A stretch of DNA of 29,005 nt from Bacteroidales bacterium (GCA_007123065.1 SKSI01000094.1:1-29005), one strand, 5' to 3'. Numbered from the stretch's first letter, positions 1 through 8,322 are shown. Translations and numbers: made by a program. The notes: generated from the letters alone by a model not told the origin.

Positions 1-2
1 AT

Positions 3-116
3 GAGATCAGGCAGGAGATTGGCAAACGTTTTAACAGACAGGTTGATATTTGCAGGGAGAAATACGTAAACAAACATTTTAGGGATCAAATTCTTTCAGA
101 AGCAGTATATGTATAA
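3..116 (+). CDS. MntA-like nucleotidyltransferase, 3' end only
   Basis: The open frame enters from the left edge and ends in TAA at 114-116, giving about 37 C-terminal residues. It ends in a run reading roughly DICREKYVNKHF...SEAVYV, which resembles the C-termini of small MNT-domain nucleotidyltransferases (a K/R-rich segment, then a hydrophobic tail). The catalytic GSxxxG...DxD core would lie outside the window. The stop overlaps the ATG of the HepT-like gene by 8 bases, the translationally coupled arrangement typical of MntA-HepT modules, where MntA is the antitoxin that AMPylates HepT. The assignment rests mainly on this partner gene. The frame could belong to another small nucleotidyltransferase, but not to an unrelated long protein without coincidence. 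Confidence 0.6.
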   Translation, partial: EIRQEIGKRFNRQVDICREKYVNKHFRDQILSEAVYV

Positions 117-453
117 ACTTGCCCACAAAGACCGAGGTTACCTTTTGCGCATCCTGGATTCTATTGAAAGAATCATCAATTACTCCCGTCCTTTTGAAAA
201 TGCTGATGATTTTTTCGAAGACACACAAGCATTTGACGCTTCTATGATGAACTTCGTCATAATTGGTGAAATGGTCGTAAAACTATCAGACGAATTCATT
301 GCTTCAACCCAACACATCGTTGACTGGCATAGGATTAAAGGGTTTAGAAACATCATTGCACATAATTATTTTGGAATTGACGCAGAAGAGGTATGGCAAA
401 TCATTCAGACAAAACTGGAGCCTCTTGATCAGCATATTCAGACATTTATATGA
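109..453 (+). CDS. hepT: HepT-like (DUF86) ribonuclease/toxin of an MntA-HepT module
   Basis: This 114-residue protein matches the usual size of DUF86/HepT proteins. The diagnostic R-x4-H-x-Y motif is intact near the C-terminus as RNIIAHNY (R80, H85, Y87), preceded by a typical helical segment around WHRIKGF. In the family, R and H form the HEPN RNase site and the Tyr is the residue AMPylated by MntA. The ATG lies inside the last codons of the upstream nucleotidyltransferase frame (8-base overlap), so the two are one operon. The role is probably as toxin of a type VII toxin-antitoxin pair, defence-related or addictive. The toxin residues look functional, so this is not a decayed copy. No promoter of its own is visible. 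Confidence 0.85.
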   Translation: MYKLAHKDRGYLLRILDSIERIINYSRPFENADDFFEDTQAFDASMMNFVIIGEMVVKLSDEFIASTQHIVDWHRIKGFRNIIAHNYFGIDAEEVWQIIQTKLEPLDQHIQTFI

Positions 454-477
454 TGTCAACTCTCAAAAACACAAGCA

Positions 478-1242
478 TTAATTCCCACCATAAAACATTG
501 TATAAGAGAGCCCGAAGCTCCAGACTGTGTTGAACTGGTGGCGTTTGCGATAGCATTCAAGGACGTTTGCACAAACAACTTCATCACGACTGAAACGGGT
601 TCGTAGGGGTGTTATACCCTGGGAGAAACGAACGTGAACGATCAGGTCATCCGTAATCGGATATTGCATCCCTGCAATAATGTTCAATTCGCCAAATTTA
701 AACGGCCTTAAAGATGCCATTAATTCGGTGCGGTCGTTGCCGATGTCATCCGTTTCATAGTGCCCTACAACTGTTGACAGGGATAATCCCAGTTCTCCGG
801 ACAGCCTGTCAACGAAAGTCAGCTGAGTCACTGAAGCGAAATCAAAAATAAAAAACAACGGAATTTCCACATAATGCAGGTTAAACCGGTAATCCCTGTA
901 TCCATCATCAGGATCAGGATCGGGATCAATATCATTGTCCTCCTTTAACAAAAAACCATTGTTTTGATTGCCATGGATATCGTCCCAGGGATCATAATAC
1001 GCACGACTCCCTTTCTGAATGTACATCAGTTCGAGTTGAAACCTTGTAAAGGCACCGATATCCCTGTTTGTGTAAACGGAAGCATACCATCCGAGTTTAT
1101 CCGGGCCTCCGGCATGATCACCCGAAACTTCACTTGCAGTGATTCCGCCTTTTAACCCTCCACGAAACATTTGGGCCTCTGCGATCTGCGCAGAAAACAG
1201 CAGTGCAAGCACAAAAAAATAAATGTATGTCGTCTTTTTCAT
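478..1242 (-). CDS. PorT-like outer-membrane beta-barrel protein
   Basis: The protein is about 254 residues. It starts with a clear signal peptide (MKK, a hydrophobic stretch, then AEAQ cleavage). Alternating amphipathic strands follow, with aromatic residues near strand ends (LELMYIQKGS, HYVEIPLFFIF, LIVHVRFSQGI) and a terminal strand WSFGLSYTMFY, as in the Bacteroidota outer-membrane beta-barrel domain (PF13568-like). The ATG at 1242 is preferred over the in-frame TTG at 1254 because a TAnnTTTG box occupies 1252-1259. An acidic Asp-Pro run (DIDPDPDPDDG) sits in a loop before strand two. It diverges from yicC and has no operon partner. Function is unknown; it is likely a structural or small-pore barrel in the outer membrane. 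Confidence 0.75.
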   Translation of the reverse strand: MKKTTYIYFFVLALLFSAQIAEAQMFRGGLKGGITASEVSGDHAGGPDKLGWYASVYTNRDIGAFTRFQLELMYIQKGSRAYYDPWDDIHGNQNNGFLLKEDNDIDPDPDPDDGYRDYRFNLHYVEIPLFFIFDFASVTQLTFVDRLSGELGLSLSTVVGHYETDDIGNDRTELMASLRPFKFGELNIIAGMQYPITDDLIVHVRFSQGITPLRTRFSRDEVVCANVLECYRKRHQFNTVWSFGLSYTMFYGGN

Positions 1243-1251
1243 AATCAGTTT

Positions 1252-1259
1252 CAAAAATA
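1252..1259 (-). promoter_or_regulatory. -7 promoter box for the barrel gene
   Basis: On the minus strand this reads TATTTTTG, a full match to the Bacteroidota -7 consensus TAnnTTTG. It lies 9 bases before the ATG at 1242. No convincing -33 TTTG was found at the right spacing. Confidence 0.4.
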
Positions 1260-1310
1260 CATATTAATTTGATTTCTCAACGATTGTACCGTGAATTGAC
1301 CATTCTGACG

Positions 1311-1318
1311 TATATTTG
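1311..1318 (+). promoter_or_regulatory. -7 promoter box for yicC-gmk-nadD
   Basis: TATATTTG, followed by C, matches TAnnTTTG and lies 14 bases before the yicC ATG. A TTG at 1284-1286 is a possible but over-spaced -33 element. The spacing implies a very short 5' leader. Confidence 0.5.
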
Positions 1319-1332
1319 CAAAAAGCTCCGAT

Positions 1333-2208
1333 ATGATTAAATCTATGACAGGCTTCGGCAAAGCACACTGCCGCACAGAACCGGGTGAACTGGTAATTGA
1401 GATACGTGCCCTCAACGGGAAAAACCTGGATATCAGCCTGAAAATTCCCCAGATGTTTAAGGATAAAGAACAGGAAATCCGCTCATTGATGTCGGAAAAG
1501 CTTGTAAGGGGCAAAAACGAGCTGTTTATGTCATTGGAAAACAATACCAATACAGCTCAATATGTTCTGAATAAAGACCTGTTAAAAAAGTATTATGAAG
1601 AGCTAAGCAGGTTTTCCTCGGAAGTTGGTGCACCTGCAGATACTGAACTTATTCCTGCCATTCTGAGACTTCCGGAGGTGATGCAACAGGATAGCCGCAA
1701 ACCGGATGAGGCGGAGTGGACCATTCTGCTCAATGCCATCAGGGAAGCCCTTGACCATGTTGATGCCTACCGCATCACTGAAGGAGCCGGTCTTGAAAGA
1801 GACCTGAAGCAGCGGACAGGAAACATCGGTGAACTGCTTGAAAGCATTACACCTCTTGAAGATGCACGCACCCTTGCCATCAAACAAAAACTGCGCAAAG
1901 CAGCTGAAAATCTTAAAGAAGATCAGGCATTTGACCCCAACCGCTTTGAGCAGGAGATGATATATTATCTGGAAAAACTTGACATTACCGAAGAAAAGGT
2001 AAGGCTGAAACAGCACCTTGGCTATTTTTCAGAAACCATTGACTCTCAAATATCATCAGGGAAAAAACTGGGTTTTATCGCCCAGGAGATCGGTCGCGAG
2101 ATAAACACAATTGGCAGCAAAGCCAACGATGCAGGCATTCAGCGTATTGTGGTCGAGATGAAAGACGAGCTGGAAAAGATTAAAGAACAATTAATGAATA
2201 TTTTATAA
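1333..2208 (+). CDS. yicC: YicC/YloC-family endoribonuclease
   Basis: The 291-residue protein begins MIKSMTGFGKA, the signature N-terminus of YicC proteins. It ends with the conserved C-terminal block (QEIGREINTIGSKANDAGIQ near 247-266, then VVEMKDELEKIKEQLMNI). Length fits the family (about 290). YicC is a ring-forming RNA endonuclease implicated in degradation of small RNAs and stress responses. It is the first gene of a tight operon: gmk begins one base after its stop and nadD follows, and yicC-gmk is a widespread bacterial pairing. A TAnnTTTG box stands 14 bases upstream. The sequence is complete and unremarkable. Confidence 0.95.
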   Translation: MIKSMTGFGKAHCRTEPGELVIEIRALNGKNLDISLKIPQMFKDKEQEIRSLMSEKLVRGKNELFMSLENNTNTAQYVLNKDLLKKYYEELSRFSSEVGAPADTELIPAILRLPEVMQQDSRKPDEAEWTILLNAIREALDHVDAYRITEGAGLERDLKQRTGNIGELLESITPLEDARTLAIKQKLRKAAENLKEDQAFDPNRFEQEMIYYLEKLDITEEKVRLKQHLGYFSETIDSQISSGKKLGFIAQEIGREINTIGSKANDAGIQRIVVEMKDELEKIKEQLMNIL

Positions 2209-2209
2209 G

Positions 2210-2779
2210 ATGGGTAATGGTAAGCTGATTATTTTTTCGGCACCTTCCGGGGCAGGGAAAACAAGCATTGTTAAAGGTGTTTTGCAAGAAACTCCTGGTT
2301 TGGCTTTTTCCATTTCTGCATGCAGCAGACCCATGCGACCGGGTGAGCGCGATGGTGTGGATTATTACTTTATGAGTCCGGAGGCATTCAGGAAAAAGAC
2401 AGATGAGAATGCTTTTCTGGAATGGGAAGAGGTATATCCGGGCAGCTATTACGGCACCCTGCGCAGTGAAGTAGACCGCATCTGGAATTCGGGGAAACAC
2501 GTGGTTTTTGATGTTGATGTGGCCGGCGGAATAAATATAAAAAAACAGTTTCCTGAACAATCACTGGCCATCTTTATCGAACCACCCTCCCTTGAAGAAC
2601 TCGAAAAAAGGCTGATCAACAGGAAAACGGAAACACCTGAAAGCCTGAAAAAAAGAATCGGGAAAGCTGCATTCGAACTCACTTTTTCAAAAGATTTTGA
2701 TACCGTTATCGTCAATGATGATCTGGATCAGGCCATCAGCGAGACCATCAATATTGTGCATGATTTTCTTAAAAAATAA
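2210..2779 (+). CDS. gmk: Guanylate kinase
   Basis: The 189-residue protein phosphorylates GMP (and dGMP) to GDP with ATP, an essential cytosolic step in GTP synthesis. The P-loop APSGAGKTS is at residues 11-19. The GMP-binding region follows with SRPMRPGERDGVDYYF near 31-46 and FLEWEEVYPGSYYGT near 64-78. The lid segment is rich in Arg and Lys (RLINRKTETPESLKKR). Length matches bacterial Gmk (about 185-205). The ATG starts a single base after the yicC stop, so the two are translationally linked, and nadD follows after 27 bases. Confidence 0.98.
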   Translation: MGNGKLIIFSAPSGAGKTSIVKGVLQETPGLAFSISACSRPMRPGERDGVDYYFMSPEAFRKKTDENAFLEWEEVYPGSYYGTLRSEVDRIWNSGKHVVFDVDVAGGINIKKQFPEQSLAIFIEPPSLEELEKRLINRKTETPESLKKRIGKAAFELTFSKDFDTVIVNDDLDQAISETINIVHDFLKK

Positions 2780-2806
2780 TGCCGGATTAATCACCATATC
2801 AGCGAC

Positions 2807-3394
2807 ATGAGCGATCAGAAAAGAAATAAAACAGGACTGCTGTTTGGGTCTTTCAATCCTGTGCACACAGGACACCTGATCATTGCCAGCCATTTTGTTC
2901 AGCATACAGATCTTGATGAGATCTGGTTTGTCTTGTCGCCGCAAAATCCCTTCAAAACGGATAAAAAAATGCTGGAAGATAACAAGCGTATGGAGCTGCT
3001 GCGTCTTGCCATTAGCGACAATCCAAACTTCCACATCTGCGATGTTGAGTTTTCAATGGAAAAGCCCTCATATACCGTCCATACTCTTAAAAAGCTGCAG
3101 TTGCAGCATCCGGAAAGGGAATTTGTGCTCCTGATCGGGACTGATAACCTGAACGAATTTGACCAATGGAAGAACTATCAAGAGATTCTTTCTATGGTAA
3201 TGATTTATGTTTATCCCAGACGGGATGATGCATCGTCGCATTTGGTATCTCACAAGGCCATCAAACTGGTTGATGCACCCCTGATTGAAATCTCATCAAC
3301 ACAGATCAGGGAGGAGTTTAAACTCGGCCGGAAACCGCGCTACCTGGTTCCCGATAAGGTTTTTAAAACAATCACTGATAAACATTATTATTAA
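2807..3394 (+). CDS. nadD: Nicotinate-nucleotide adenylyltransferase
   Basis: The 195-residue enzyme adenylates nicotinate mononucleotide to deamido-NAD in NAD synthesis. The nucleotidyltransferase signature GSFNPVHTGH is at 14-23, the substrate segment KPSYTVHTL at 86-94, a GTDNLNEFDQW block at 111-121, and the second signature ISSTQIR at 162-168. All are normal for NadD. It is the last gene of the yicC-gmk-nadD operon. The 224 bases after it are AT-rich with no clear intrinsic terminator. Confidence 0.96.
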   Translation: MSDQKRNKTGLLFGSFNPVHTGHLIIASHFVQHTDLDEIWFVLSPQNPFKTDKKMLEDNKRMELLRLAISDNPNFHICDVEFSMEKPSYTVHTLKKLQLQHPEREFVLLIGTDNLNEFDQWKNYQEILSMVMIYVYPRRDDASSHLVSHKAIKLVDAPLIEISSTQIREEFKLGRKPRYLVPDKVFKTITDKHYY

Positions 3395-3528
3395 TTGACC
3401 TTATTCTGGCAACTTAAAAAATGATGTCTGCATAAAAGCCTGTTGTCAAGAAACCTAGGCAAGAGACACGTTTTTATATTGATATATAAATTTTTATCTA
3501 CACTTTTTCATTTTACACGGTTTTTTTG

Positions 3529-3536
3529 TATTTTTG
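3529..3536 (+). promoter_or_regulatory. -7 promoter box for the lipoprotein gene
   Basis: TATTTTTG matches TAnnTTTG within a T-rich tract. An ACTTTTTCA stretch about 20 bases upstream is a weak -33 candidate. It predicts a leader of roughly 75 bases before the ATG at 3619. The tract is homopolymer-rich, so a chance match is possible. Confidence 0.35.
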
Positions 3537-3618
3537 ATTCTTTAACATCAACCCAATTGCACACAAAAACAACACTTCCTCCAATCAACCTAAATTATTA
3601 ACCAAAACCAAAACAGCA

Positions 3619-4935
3619 ATGAAAACTTTAAAAATCAGACTATCTTTTCTGCCATCGTTATTGCTGGCAGTTGCGGCCATTGTCTTTGCCTGTTCCAAGG
3701 ATGACAATGGCAAACAATTGTCCGACATAGAAGAATTTCATCAAGACATTACAAACCTAACCGTTTCAACTACCGATTTTGTGCAGGCAGCTGTCATATA
3801 TGAATCTGCGAGGTTTGACACGCTTGACATCGCATCAATTGATGGGATTGTGCAGGATTATCTGACCGCAGGAGAAGGCTTTGTGCATTATTTTCAGAAG
3901 CTGCTCGGGCAATCCTCAAAGGATAATAAGTCTGCAGTCGCAAATCCTGCAATTACATGTGTAAAGGCTGTTTCCGGATTTTTTGATGTACAGGGCATTT
4001 CACCCTCGATGGTAATGGACATTTCTGAGCTAATCCAGTCGACAAAAGATACCGTAGCAGCTTTAAATGAAGCTCTTAATCAGCAAATTATTAATGAGAA
4101 TCAGTATCAGGAACTTATAAATCAGGTCAGGATTGAGAAATCTCTGGATAGCGTTGGAATTGGTTTTAGTGCCGGAATGGGTACTTTAGGTGGTGCTTTT
4201 ACTTACCTCGCCTGTGGCGCTGCCAAAGTGGCTGCCGCCCCGGCCATTCTTACAGTGGGAGCCGTAGGAGTTGTTGTGGGGGGTGGTACCTACTTGTTAT
4301 GGAGCTATTATCGGGGAAATGATAAAGATTCGCAAGGAAACTTATATATATCTTCGGTGGAAGGAGTTCTTGGAGAACCCATTCCGGCTACGCTTTTTGG
4401 AGAAGATGCGACGATGGTGATTGCCATCGATGGACATGTTCCTATCCTTTTTGAGGACTTTCACTATCCTGATGCAGGTAATATGATGACTCTTGAAATC
4501 AATGGTGATGAACTTTCGACATTGGATGACTACAGCGATCAAAGTCCAGACACGAAATCGGGCAATCTGGTGGAGGTCTGTTACTGGCAGGAAACTGCCA
4601 TCGCTGAGGACTGCAACTTAATAACCTTTGTCTCAGGCAATGCAATCCCACCCAACCCGGCACCTTATCAATCCGTTACGGTAGTGGGAAGTGTCATGCC
4701 TGTCGTACAGGGATGCGACATTCATTTCAGCATCGTTGGAACTGACGGATACACCAACAGTGGGACCTATCAAACTGACAGCAACGGTCAGGCCTCATTT
4801 GGCATTCCGGGGGCATATCCGGGTGTGATTGATAAAGTAACAATTACTGCCAATAATGCAACCTACGTTGTTACCTATGTATTCAGCGGTGGCTCAAAAG
4901 ATGAGCCGGCTGACCCGACAAAAAGGGTAAGATAG
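3619..4935 (+). CDS. Surface-type lipoprotein with a glycine-rich membrane hairpin
   Basis: I do not recognise this 438-residue protein. The N-terminus is a lipoprotein signal (hydrophobic run, lipobox ending VFAC, Cys25) followed by SKDDN, which matches the K-(D/E)2 lipoprotein export signal that sends Bacteroidota lipoproteins to the cell surface. Residues about 35-175 are predicted helical. Residues 181-230 are very hydrophobic and rich in Gly and Ala, with patterns such as GMGTLGGAF and VGVVVGGGTY, compatible with two packed membrane helices or a glycine zipper. Residues about 345-425 look like an Ig-like or transthyretin-like beta domain (VTVVGSVMPV...GTYQTDSNGQASFGIPG). It is a single-gene unit with its own promoter box and a strong terminator. 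The combination of a lipid anchor and an internal membrane hairpin is unusual. Confidence 0.8.
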   Translation: MKTLKIRLSFLPSLLLAVAAIVFACSKDDNGKQLSDIEEFHQDITNLTVSTTDFVQAAVIYESARFDTLDIASIDGIVQDYLTAGEGFVHYFQKLLGQSSKDNKSAVANPAITCVKAVSGFFDVQGISPSMVMDISELIQSTKDTVAALNEALNQQIINENQYQELINQVRIEKSLDSVGIGFSAGMGTLGGAFTYLACGAAKVAAAPAILTVGAVGVVVGGGTYLLWSYYRGNDKDSQGNLYISSVEGVLGEPIPATLFGEDATMVIAIDGHVPILFEDFHYPDAGNMMTLEINGDELSTLDDYSDQSPDTKSGNLVEVCYWQETAIAEDCNLITFVSGNAIPPNPAPYQSVTVVGSVMPVVQGCDIHFSIVGTDGYTNSGTYQTDSNGQASFGIPGAYPGVIDKVTITANNATYVVTYVFSGGSKDEPADPTKRVR

Positions 4936-4952
4936 TTCGGTTACATATATAT

Positions 4953-4991
4953 AAAAAAGCATGACTGACATTGCCGCAGTCATGCTTTTTT
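4953..4991. terminator. Bidirectional intrinsic terminator
   Basis: A perfect 15-bp stem (arms 4953-4967 and 4977-4991, 9-base loop) has a GC-containing centre (GCATGACTG) flanked by six A on the left and six T on the right. It therefore works on either strand. It lies between the convergent lipoprotein gene (stop 4935) and metK (stop 5009). Confidence 0.9.
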
Positions 4992-5008
4992 ATATCATGA
5001 TTCTGTTT

Positions 5009-6328
5009 CTATAAACCGAACGCCTCGCGGAACTGTTCCACACAATCCAGTTTTTCCCAGGCGAAATATTCCACCTCTTTGAAGTGCCGGATTTTACCGT
5101 CGATGGATTTGGTAAAGGTTTTTTCATCCTCATAATAAACTTCAACGATATCTTTCAAATTGCTGCGGCCAAAATGGCCATAGGTTGCGGTACGCTGAAA
5201 GATGGGGTTTTTCAGTCCAAACTTTTTGATGATTGCATAGGGCCGGAGGTCGCAAACATCCATTATTTTAGAAGCAATTTCACCGTCGCTCAGGGTAACA
5301 TTGGCAGTGCCATAGGTATTGACAAAAATGCCAACCGGTTCTGCAACGCCAATTGCATAGGCCACCTGTACCAATACTTCATCGGCAATTCCGGCAGCGA
5401 CCATATTTTTAGCTATATGTCGAGCTGCGTAGGCTGCTGACCTGTCGACCTTGCTGGCATCTTTGCCTGAGAATGCACCTCCGCCATGTGCTCCTTTACC
5501 GCCATAGGTGTCAACAATGATCTTGCGGCCCGTTAGTCCGGTATCACCATGCGGACCACCAATAACAAATTTGCCGGTAGGATTAACCAGCAGTTTGTAT
5601 CCATTTTCAAAGAGGTCTGCCAAACGCTTCGGGAGAATTCGTATCACCCGGGGGATCAATATCTGATAAATATCATGTTTGATCTGTTGCTGCATGGCAT
5701 ATTCAGCAGCATGAACTGCTTCCGGAGTGTCGTTTACGGGCATGATGAATTCATCATGCTGTGTGCTCAACACGATGGTGTCAATACGGACAGGCCGGTT
5801 GTTGTTGTCATATTCGATGGTTACCTGTGATTTGCTGTCCGGGCGAAGATAGCGCATATAAACGGCTTCCTTCCTGATTGCCGCAAGCTCTTGCAGCAGG
5901 ATATGCGACAGATCAAGGGGCAAAGGCATATATTCGTCGGTTTCGCGTGAGGCATAACCAAACATCATCCCCTGGTCACCGGCGCCCTGAGACTCTTCAG
6001 AGCCACGCTCAATTCCCTGAAAGATATCAGGCGACTGTTCATGGATTGCAGAAATCACACCACACGACTCCGCTTCAAATTTATATTCCGATTTGGTATA
6101 TCCTATTTCGGTCAACACTTTACGCACCACTTGCTGAATATCTACCCACGCATTCGTGCGCACTTCGCCGCTACATACAACCAATCCGGTTGTAACCAGA
6201 GTTTCACAAGCCACTTTAGATGCTGGATCCTGCCTCAGGAACTCATCCAGCAATGCATCAGAAATTTGATCAGCTACTTTATCCGGATGTCCTTCTGACA
6301 CCGATTCGGATGTAAATAAATATCCCAT
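5009..6328 (-). CDS. metK: S-adenosylmethionine synthetase
   Basis: The 439-residue enzyme makes S-adenosylmethionine from methionine and ATP in the cytosol. The N-terminal ATP-site motif SEGHPDKVADQISDA begins at 11, the signature GAGDQGMMFGYA is at 115-126, and the second MetK signature GGGAFSGKD is at 282-290, so all catalytic blocks are present. It is longer than the roughly 385 residues of E. coli MetK, as is common in Bacteroidota, which carry internal insertions. The gene is monocistronic with a shared terminator downstream. A TAnnTTTG box lies 49 bases before the ATG. The leader is too short and plain to hold a SAM riboswitch that I can recognise. Confidence 0.97.
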   Translation of the reverse strand: MGYLFTSESVSEGHPDKVADQISDALLDEFLRQDPASKVACETLVTTGLVVCSGEVRTNAWVDIQQVVRKVLTEIGYTKSEYKFEAESCGVISAIHEQSPDIFQGIERGSEESQGAGDQGMMFGYASRETDEYMPLPLDLSHILLQELAAIRKEAVYMRYLRPDSKSQVTIEYDNNNRPVRIDTIVLSTQHDEFIMPVNDTPEAVHAAEYAMQQQIKHDIYQILIPRVIRILPKRLADLFENGYKLLVNPTGKFVIGGPHGDTGLTGRKIIVDTYGGKGAHGGGAFSGKDASKVDRSAAYAARHIAKNMVAAGIADEVLVQVAYAIGVAEPVGIFVNTYGTANVTLSDGEIASKIMDVCDLRPYAIIKKFGLKNPIFQRTATYGHFGRSNLKDIVEVYYEDEKTFTKSIDGKIRHFKEVEYFAWEKLDCVEQFREAFGL

Positions 6329-6377
6329 AAATAAAAATGATTAAGTCAAAAAAATGCCTCCAGGCAATATGAAGGGG

Positions 6378-6385
6378 CAAAGTTA
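6378..6385 (-). promoter_or_regulatory. -7 promoter box for metK
   Basis: On the minus strand this reads TAACTTTG followed by C, a full TAnnTTTG match, 49 bases before the metK ATG at 6328. No good -33 TTTG is visible. Confidence 0.4.
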
Positions 6386-6411
6386 ATCAAATCTGCTAAA
6401 AAACGGTTGCA

Positions 6412-7320
6412 TTATCGGGTCACATCCCTGAAAACATCTTCCAGTGACTGATGTTTTGATGACAAAGTCAGCAGGACAAGTTCTTTTTCCCTGGCAAAGT
6501 TAAACACATCTGCCCTGATATCGGAATCTCTTTCCGAATAGAGCTTAAAAGTGCGTGGTGTTTCCTGAAGCACTTCTACAACGCCCTTAATCTTTTTCAC
6601 CTGATCAAGTTCAACATCCCGGTCAAACTCTACGGAAAGCACACTTCCGGAACGATTCATTAACGGCAGCTCTGAGGTGGGTGCATCTGCCATAACCTTT
6701 CCCTTGTTGATAATGACTGCACGATTGCAAACCGCCTCAACCTCCTGCATAATGTGCGTCGACAGGATAACTGTTTTTGATCTCCCGATCTCTTTGATCA
6801 ATGCACGGATCTCTGCCAGCTGGTTTGGATCAAGGCCGGAGGTGGGTTCATCCAGGATCAGCACTTCAGGGTCGTGAATAAGCGCCTGGGCCAGTCCGAC
6901 CCTTTGACGGTACCCTTTGGATAATGCACCAATGGTTTTCTTATGCTCGTCAGTTAAGGCCGTCATGTCAATCACTTCATCCACACGCTTTGCGGCTGCC
7001 TTGCCTAAACGATAAACTCCGGCAACAAAAAGCAGGTATTCTTTTACATACATATCGTGGTACAGCGGATTGTTCTCAGGAAGGTATCCAACACATTTTT
7101 TAACATCAATTGGACGCGTGGCCGTATCAAAACCACACACAACAATCTTTCCTGAGGTAGGGCGCAGATAGCAGCTGATGATCTTCATCATCGTTGATTT
7201 TCCTGCTCCGTTAGGTCCAAGCAGGGCTACCACTTCACCTTTTCGGATATGAAAGGAAACATCCTCCAGGGCTTTCTGCCTTCCGTAAAACTTTGTAACT
7301 TGTTGAACAATGAGTGACAT
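6412..7320 (-). CDS. gldA: GldA-like ABC transporter ATP-binding protein
   Basis: This 302-residue ABC ATPase carries Walker A GPNGAGKST (35-43), the signature LSKGYRQ (133-139), Walker B VLILDEPTSGLD (153-164) and the H-loop His189 in STH. The overall sequence and length resemble GldA, the ATPase of the GldAFG exporter linked to gliding in Flavobacteriia and widely present in non-gliding Bacteroidota. It would energise a membrane permease at the inner membrane. No permease gene (gldF or gldG) adjoins it, so its partner must be elsewhere. It could be a general Nod/CcmA-type drug or lipid exporter ATPase. It diverges from rsgA across 73 bases. Confidence 0.85.
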   Translation of the reverse strand: MSLIVQQVTKFYGRQKALEDVSFHIRKGEVVALLGPNGAGKSTMMKIISCYLRPTSGKIVVCGFDTATRPIDVKKCVGYLPENNPLYHDMYVKEYLLFVAGVYRLGKAAAKRVDEVIDMTALTDEHKKTIGALSKGYRQRVGLAQALIHDPEVLILDEPTSGLDPNQLAEIRALIKEIGRSKTVILSTHIMQEVEAVCNRAVIINKGKVMADAPTSELPLMNRSGSVLSVEFDRDVELDQVKKIKGVVEVLQETPRTFKLYSERDSDIRADVFNFAREKELVLLTLSSKHQSLEDVFRDVTR

Positions 7321-7393
7321 AATGAATTGCCTGTTTCTGCTAATTTAGTAATTTTATCGGGATATTTTTATAAACGCAAAAGCCGAAAAAGTA

Positions 7394-8320
7394 TTGGAAG
7401 GAATAGTAATCAAATCAACCGGAAGCTGGTATCATGTGATGCAGGGTGAGGGCAAGGTGGTTCGTTGCCGTTTGCGAGGCAGACTCAAGATCGGGGGTTC
7501 CAGGGCAACAAACCCTGTTGCCGTGGGAGACCATGTTAAATTTGATATGGAGGATAAATCAGAAACAGGCGTTATTACCAAACTACTCGAACGGCGCAAT
7601 TACATCATCAGAAAAGCAACAAATCTTTCAAGACAGACCCACGTAATCGCTGCCAACATTGATCAGGCAGTGATCATCGCCACACTCGCTTTCCCGCGTA
7701 CCTCAACAGGTTTTATTGACCGGTTTCTTGTAACTTGTGAAGCATATAGTATTCCGGCCGCAATTGTATTCAATAAATATGACTTAATTAAAGATGACCC
7801 GGAATCATTGAATTTTTTGAAAGCACTTGCAGGAATCTACGAGAATGCAGGATATCCTTGTCTGAATGTATCCGCCACTGAGAAAATCAACATTGAGCCA
7901 TTCAATAAGCTTCTTGCAGATAAAACATCATTGCTTTCAGGGCATTCAGGTGTGGGGAAGTCTGCCCTGATCAACGTGATTGAACCTGCACTTGACCTGA
8001 AAGTACAAGCCATATCTAAAGCCCACAGCAAGGGAAAACATACCACTACATATGCCGAAATGTTTCCATTATCAAATGGCGGCATGATCATTGACACGCC
8101 GGGGATCAAGGAGTTTGGGCTTGTAGACTTTGAAATCTGGGATCTGTGTCATTATTTTCCGGAAATGCGGGTATTCTTTAACCAATGCCGCTTTGACAAC
8201 TGTACACATTTTAATGAGCCGGGTTGCCGGGTAAAAGAAGAAGTTGAAGCAGGCAACATCAGTTTATCGCGCTACGAAAATTATTTGAACATATTGCTGG
8301 GTGAAGACACCAGACGGTGA
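7394..8320 (+). CDS. rsgA: Ribosome small subunit-dependent GTPase A
   Basis: The 308-residue protein is a circularly permuted GTPase that helps 30S subunit maturation. It has an N-terminal OB-fold (about 1-75). The G motifs follow in permuted order: G4 NKYD (127-130), G1 GHSGVGKS (183-190), then G3 DTPG (234-237). The C-terminal zinc knuckle has ligands C265, C270, H272 and C278. The start is a TTG: reading MEGIVIKSTGSWY from 7394 matches the family N-terminus exactly and no in-frame ATG lies upstream. It is followed by dtd in the same direction. Confidence 0.95.
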   Translation: MEGIVIKSTGSWYHVMQGEGKVVRCRLRGRLKIGGSRATNPVAVGDHVKFDMEDKSETGVITKLLERRNYIIRKATNLSRQTHVIAANIDQAVIIATLAFPRTSTGFIDRFLVTCEAYSIPAAIVFNKYDLIKDDPESLNFLKALAGIYENAGYPCLNVSATEKINIEPFNKLLADKTSLLSGHSGVGKSALINVIEPALDLKVQAISKAHSKGKHTTTYAEMFPLSNGGMIIDTPGIKEFGLVDFEIWDLCHYFPEMRVFFNQCRFDNCTHFNEPGCRVKEEVEAGNISLSRYENYLNILLGEDTRR

Positions 8321-8322
8321 CC

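Noticed and set aside
1251..1550. Long open frames opposite yicC and other genes
   Set aside because: They lie antisense to well-recognised genes, have no family resemblance and no start context; these are shadow frames.
3395..3618. Possible terminator or RNA after nadD (GCCT...AGGC)
   Set aside because: Four-base arms without a following T run; nothing beyond an AT-rich spacer and a promoter box is supported.
6348..6366. Mini hairpin with a U7 run in the metK leader, possible attenuator or riboswitch
   Set aside because: The stem is only four base pairs (TGCC/GGCA) and the leader is about 50 bases. No SAM riboswitch core features are recognisable.
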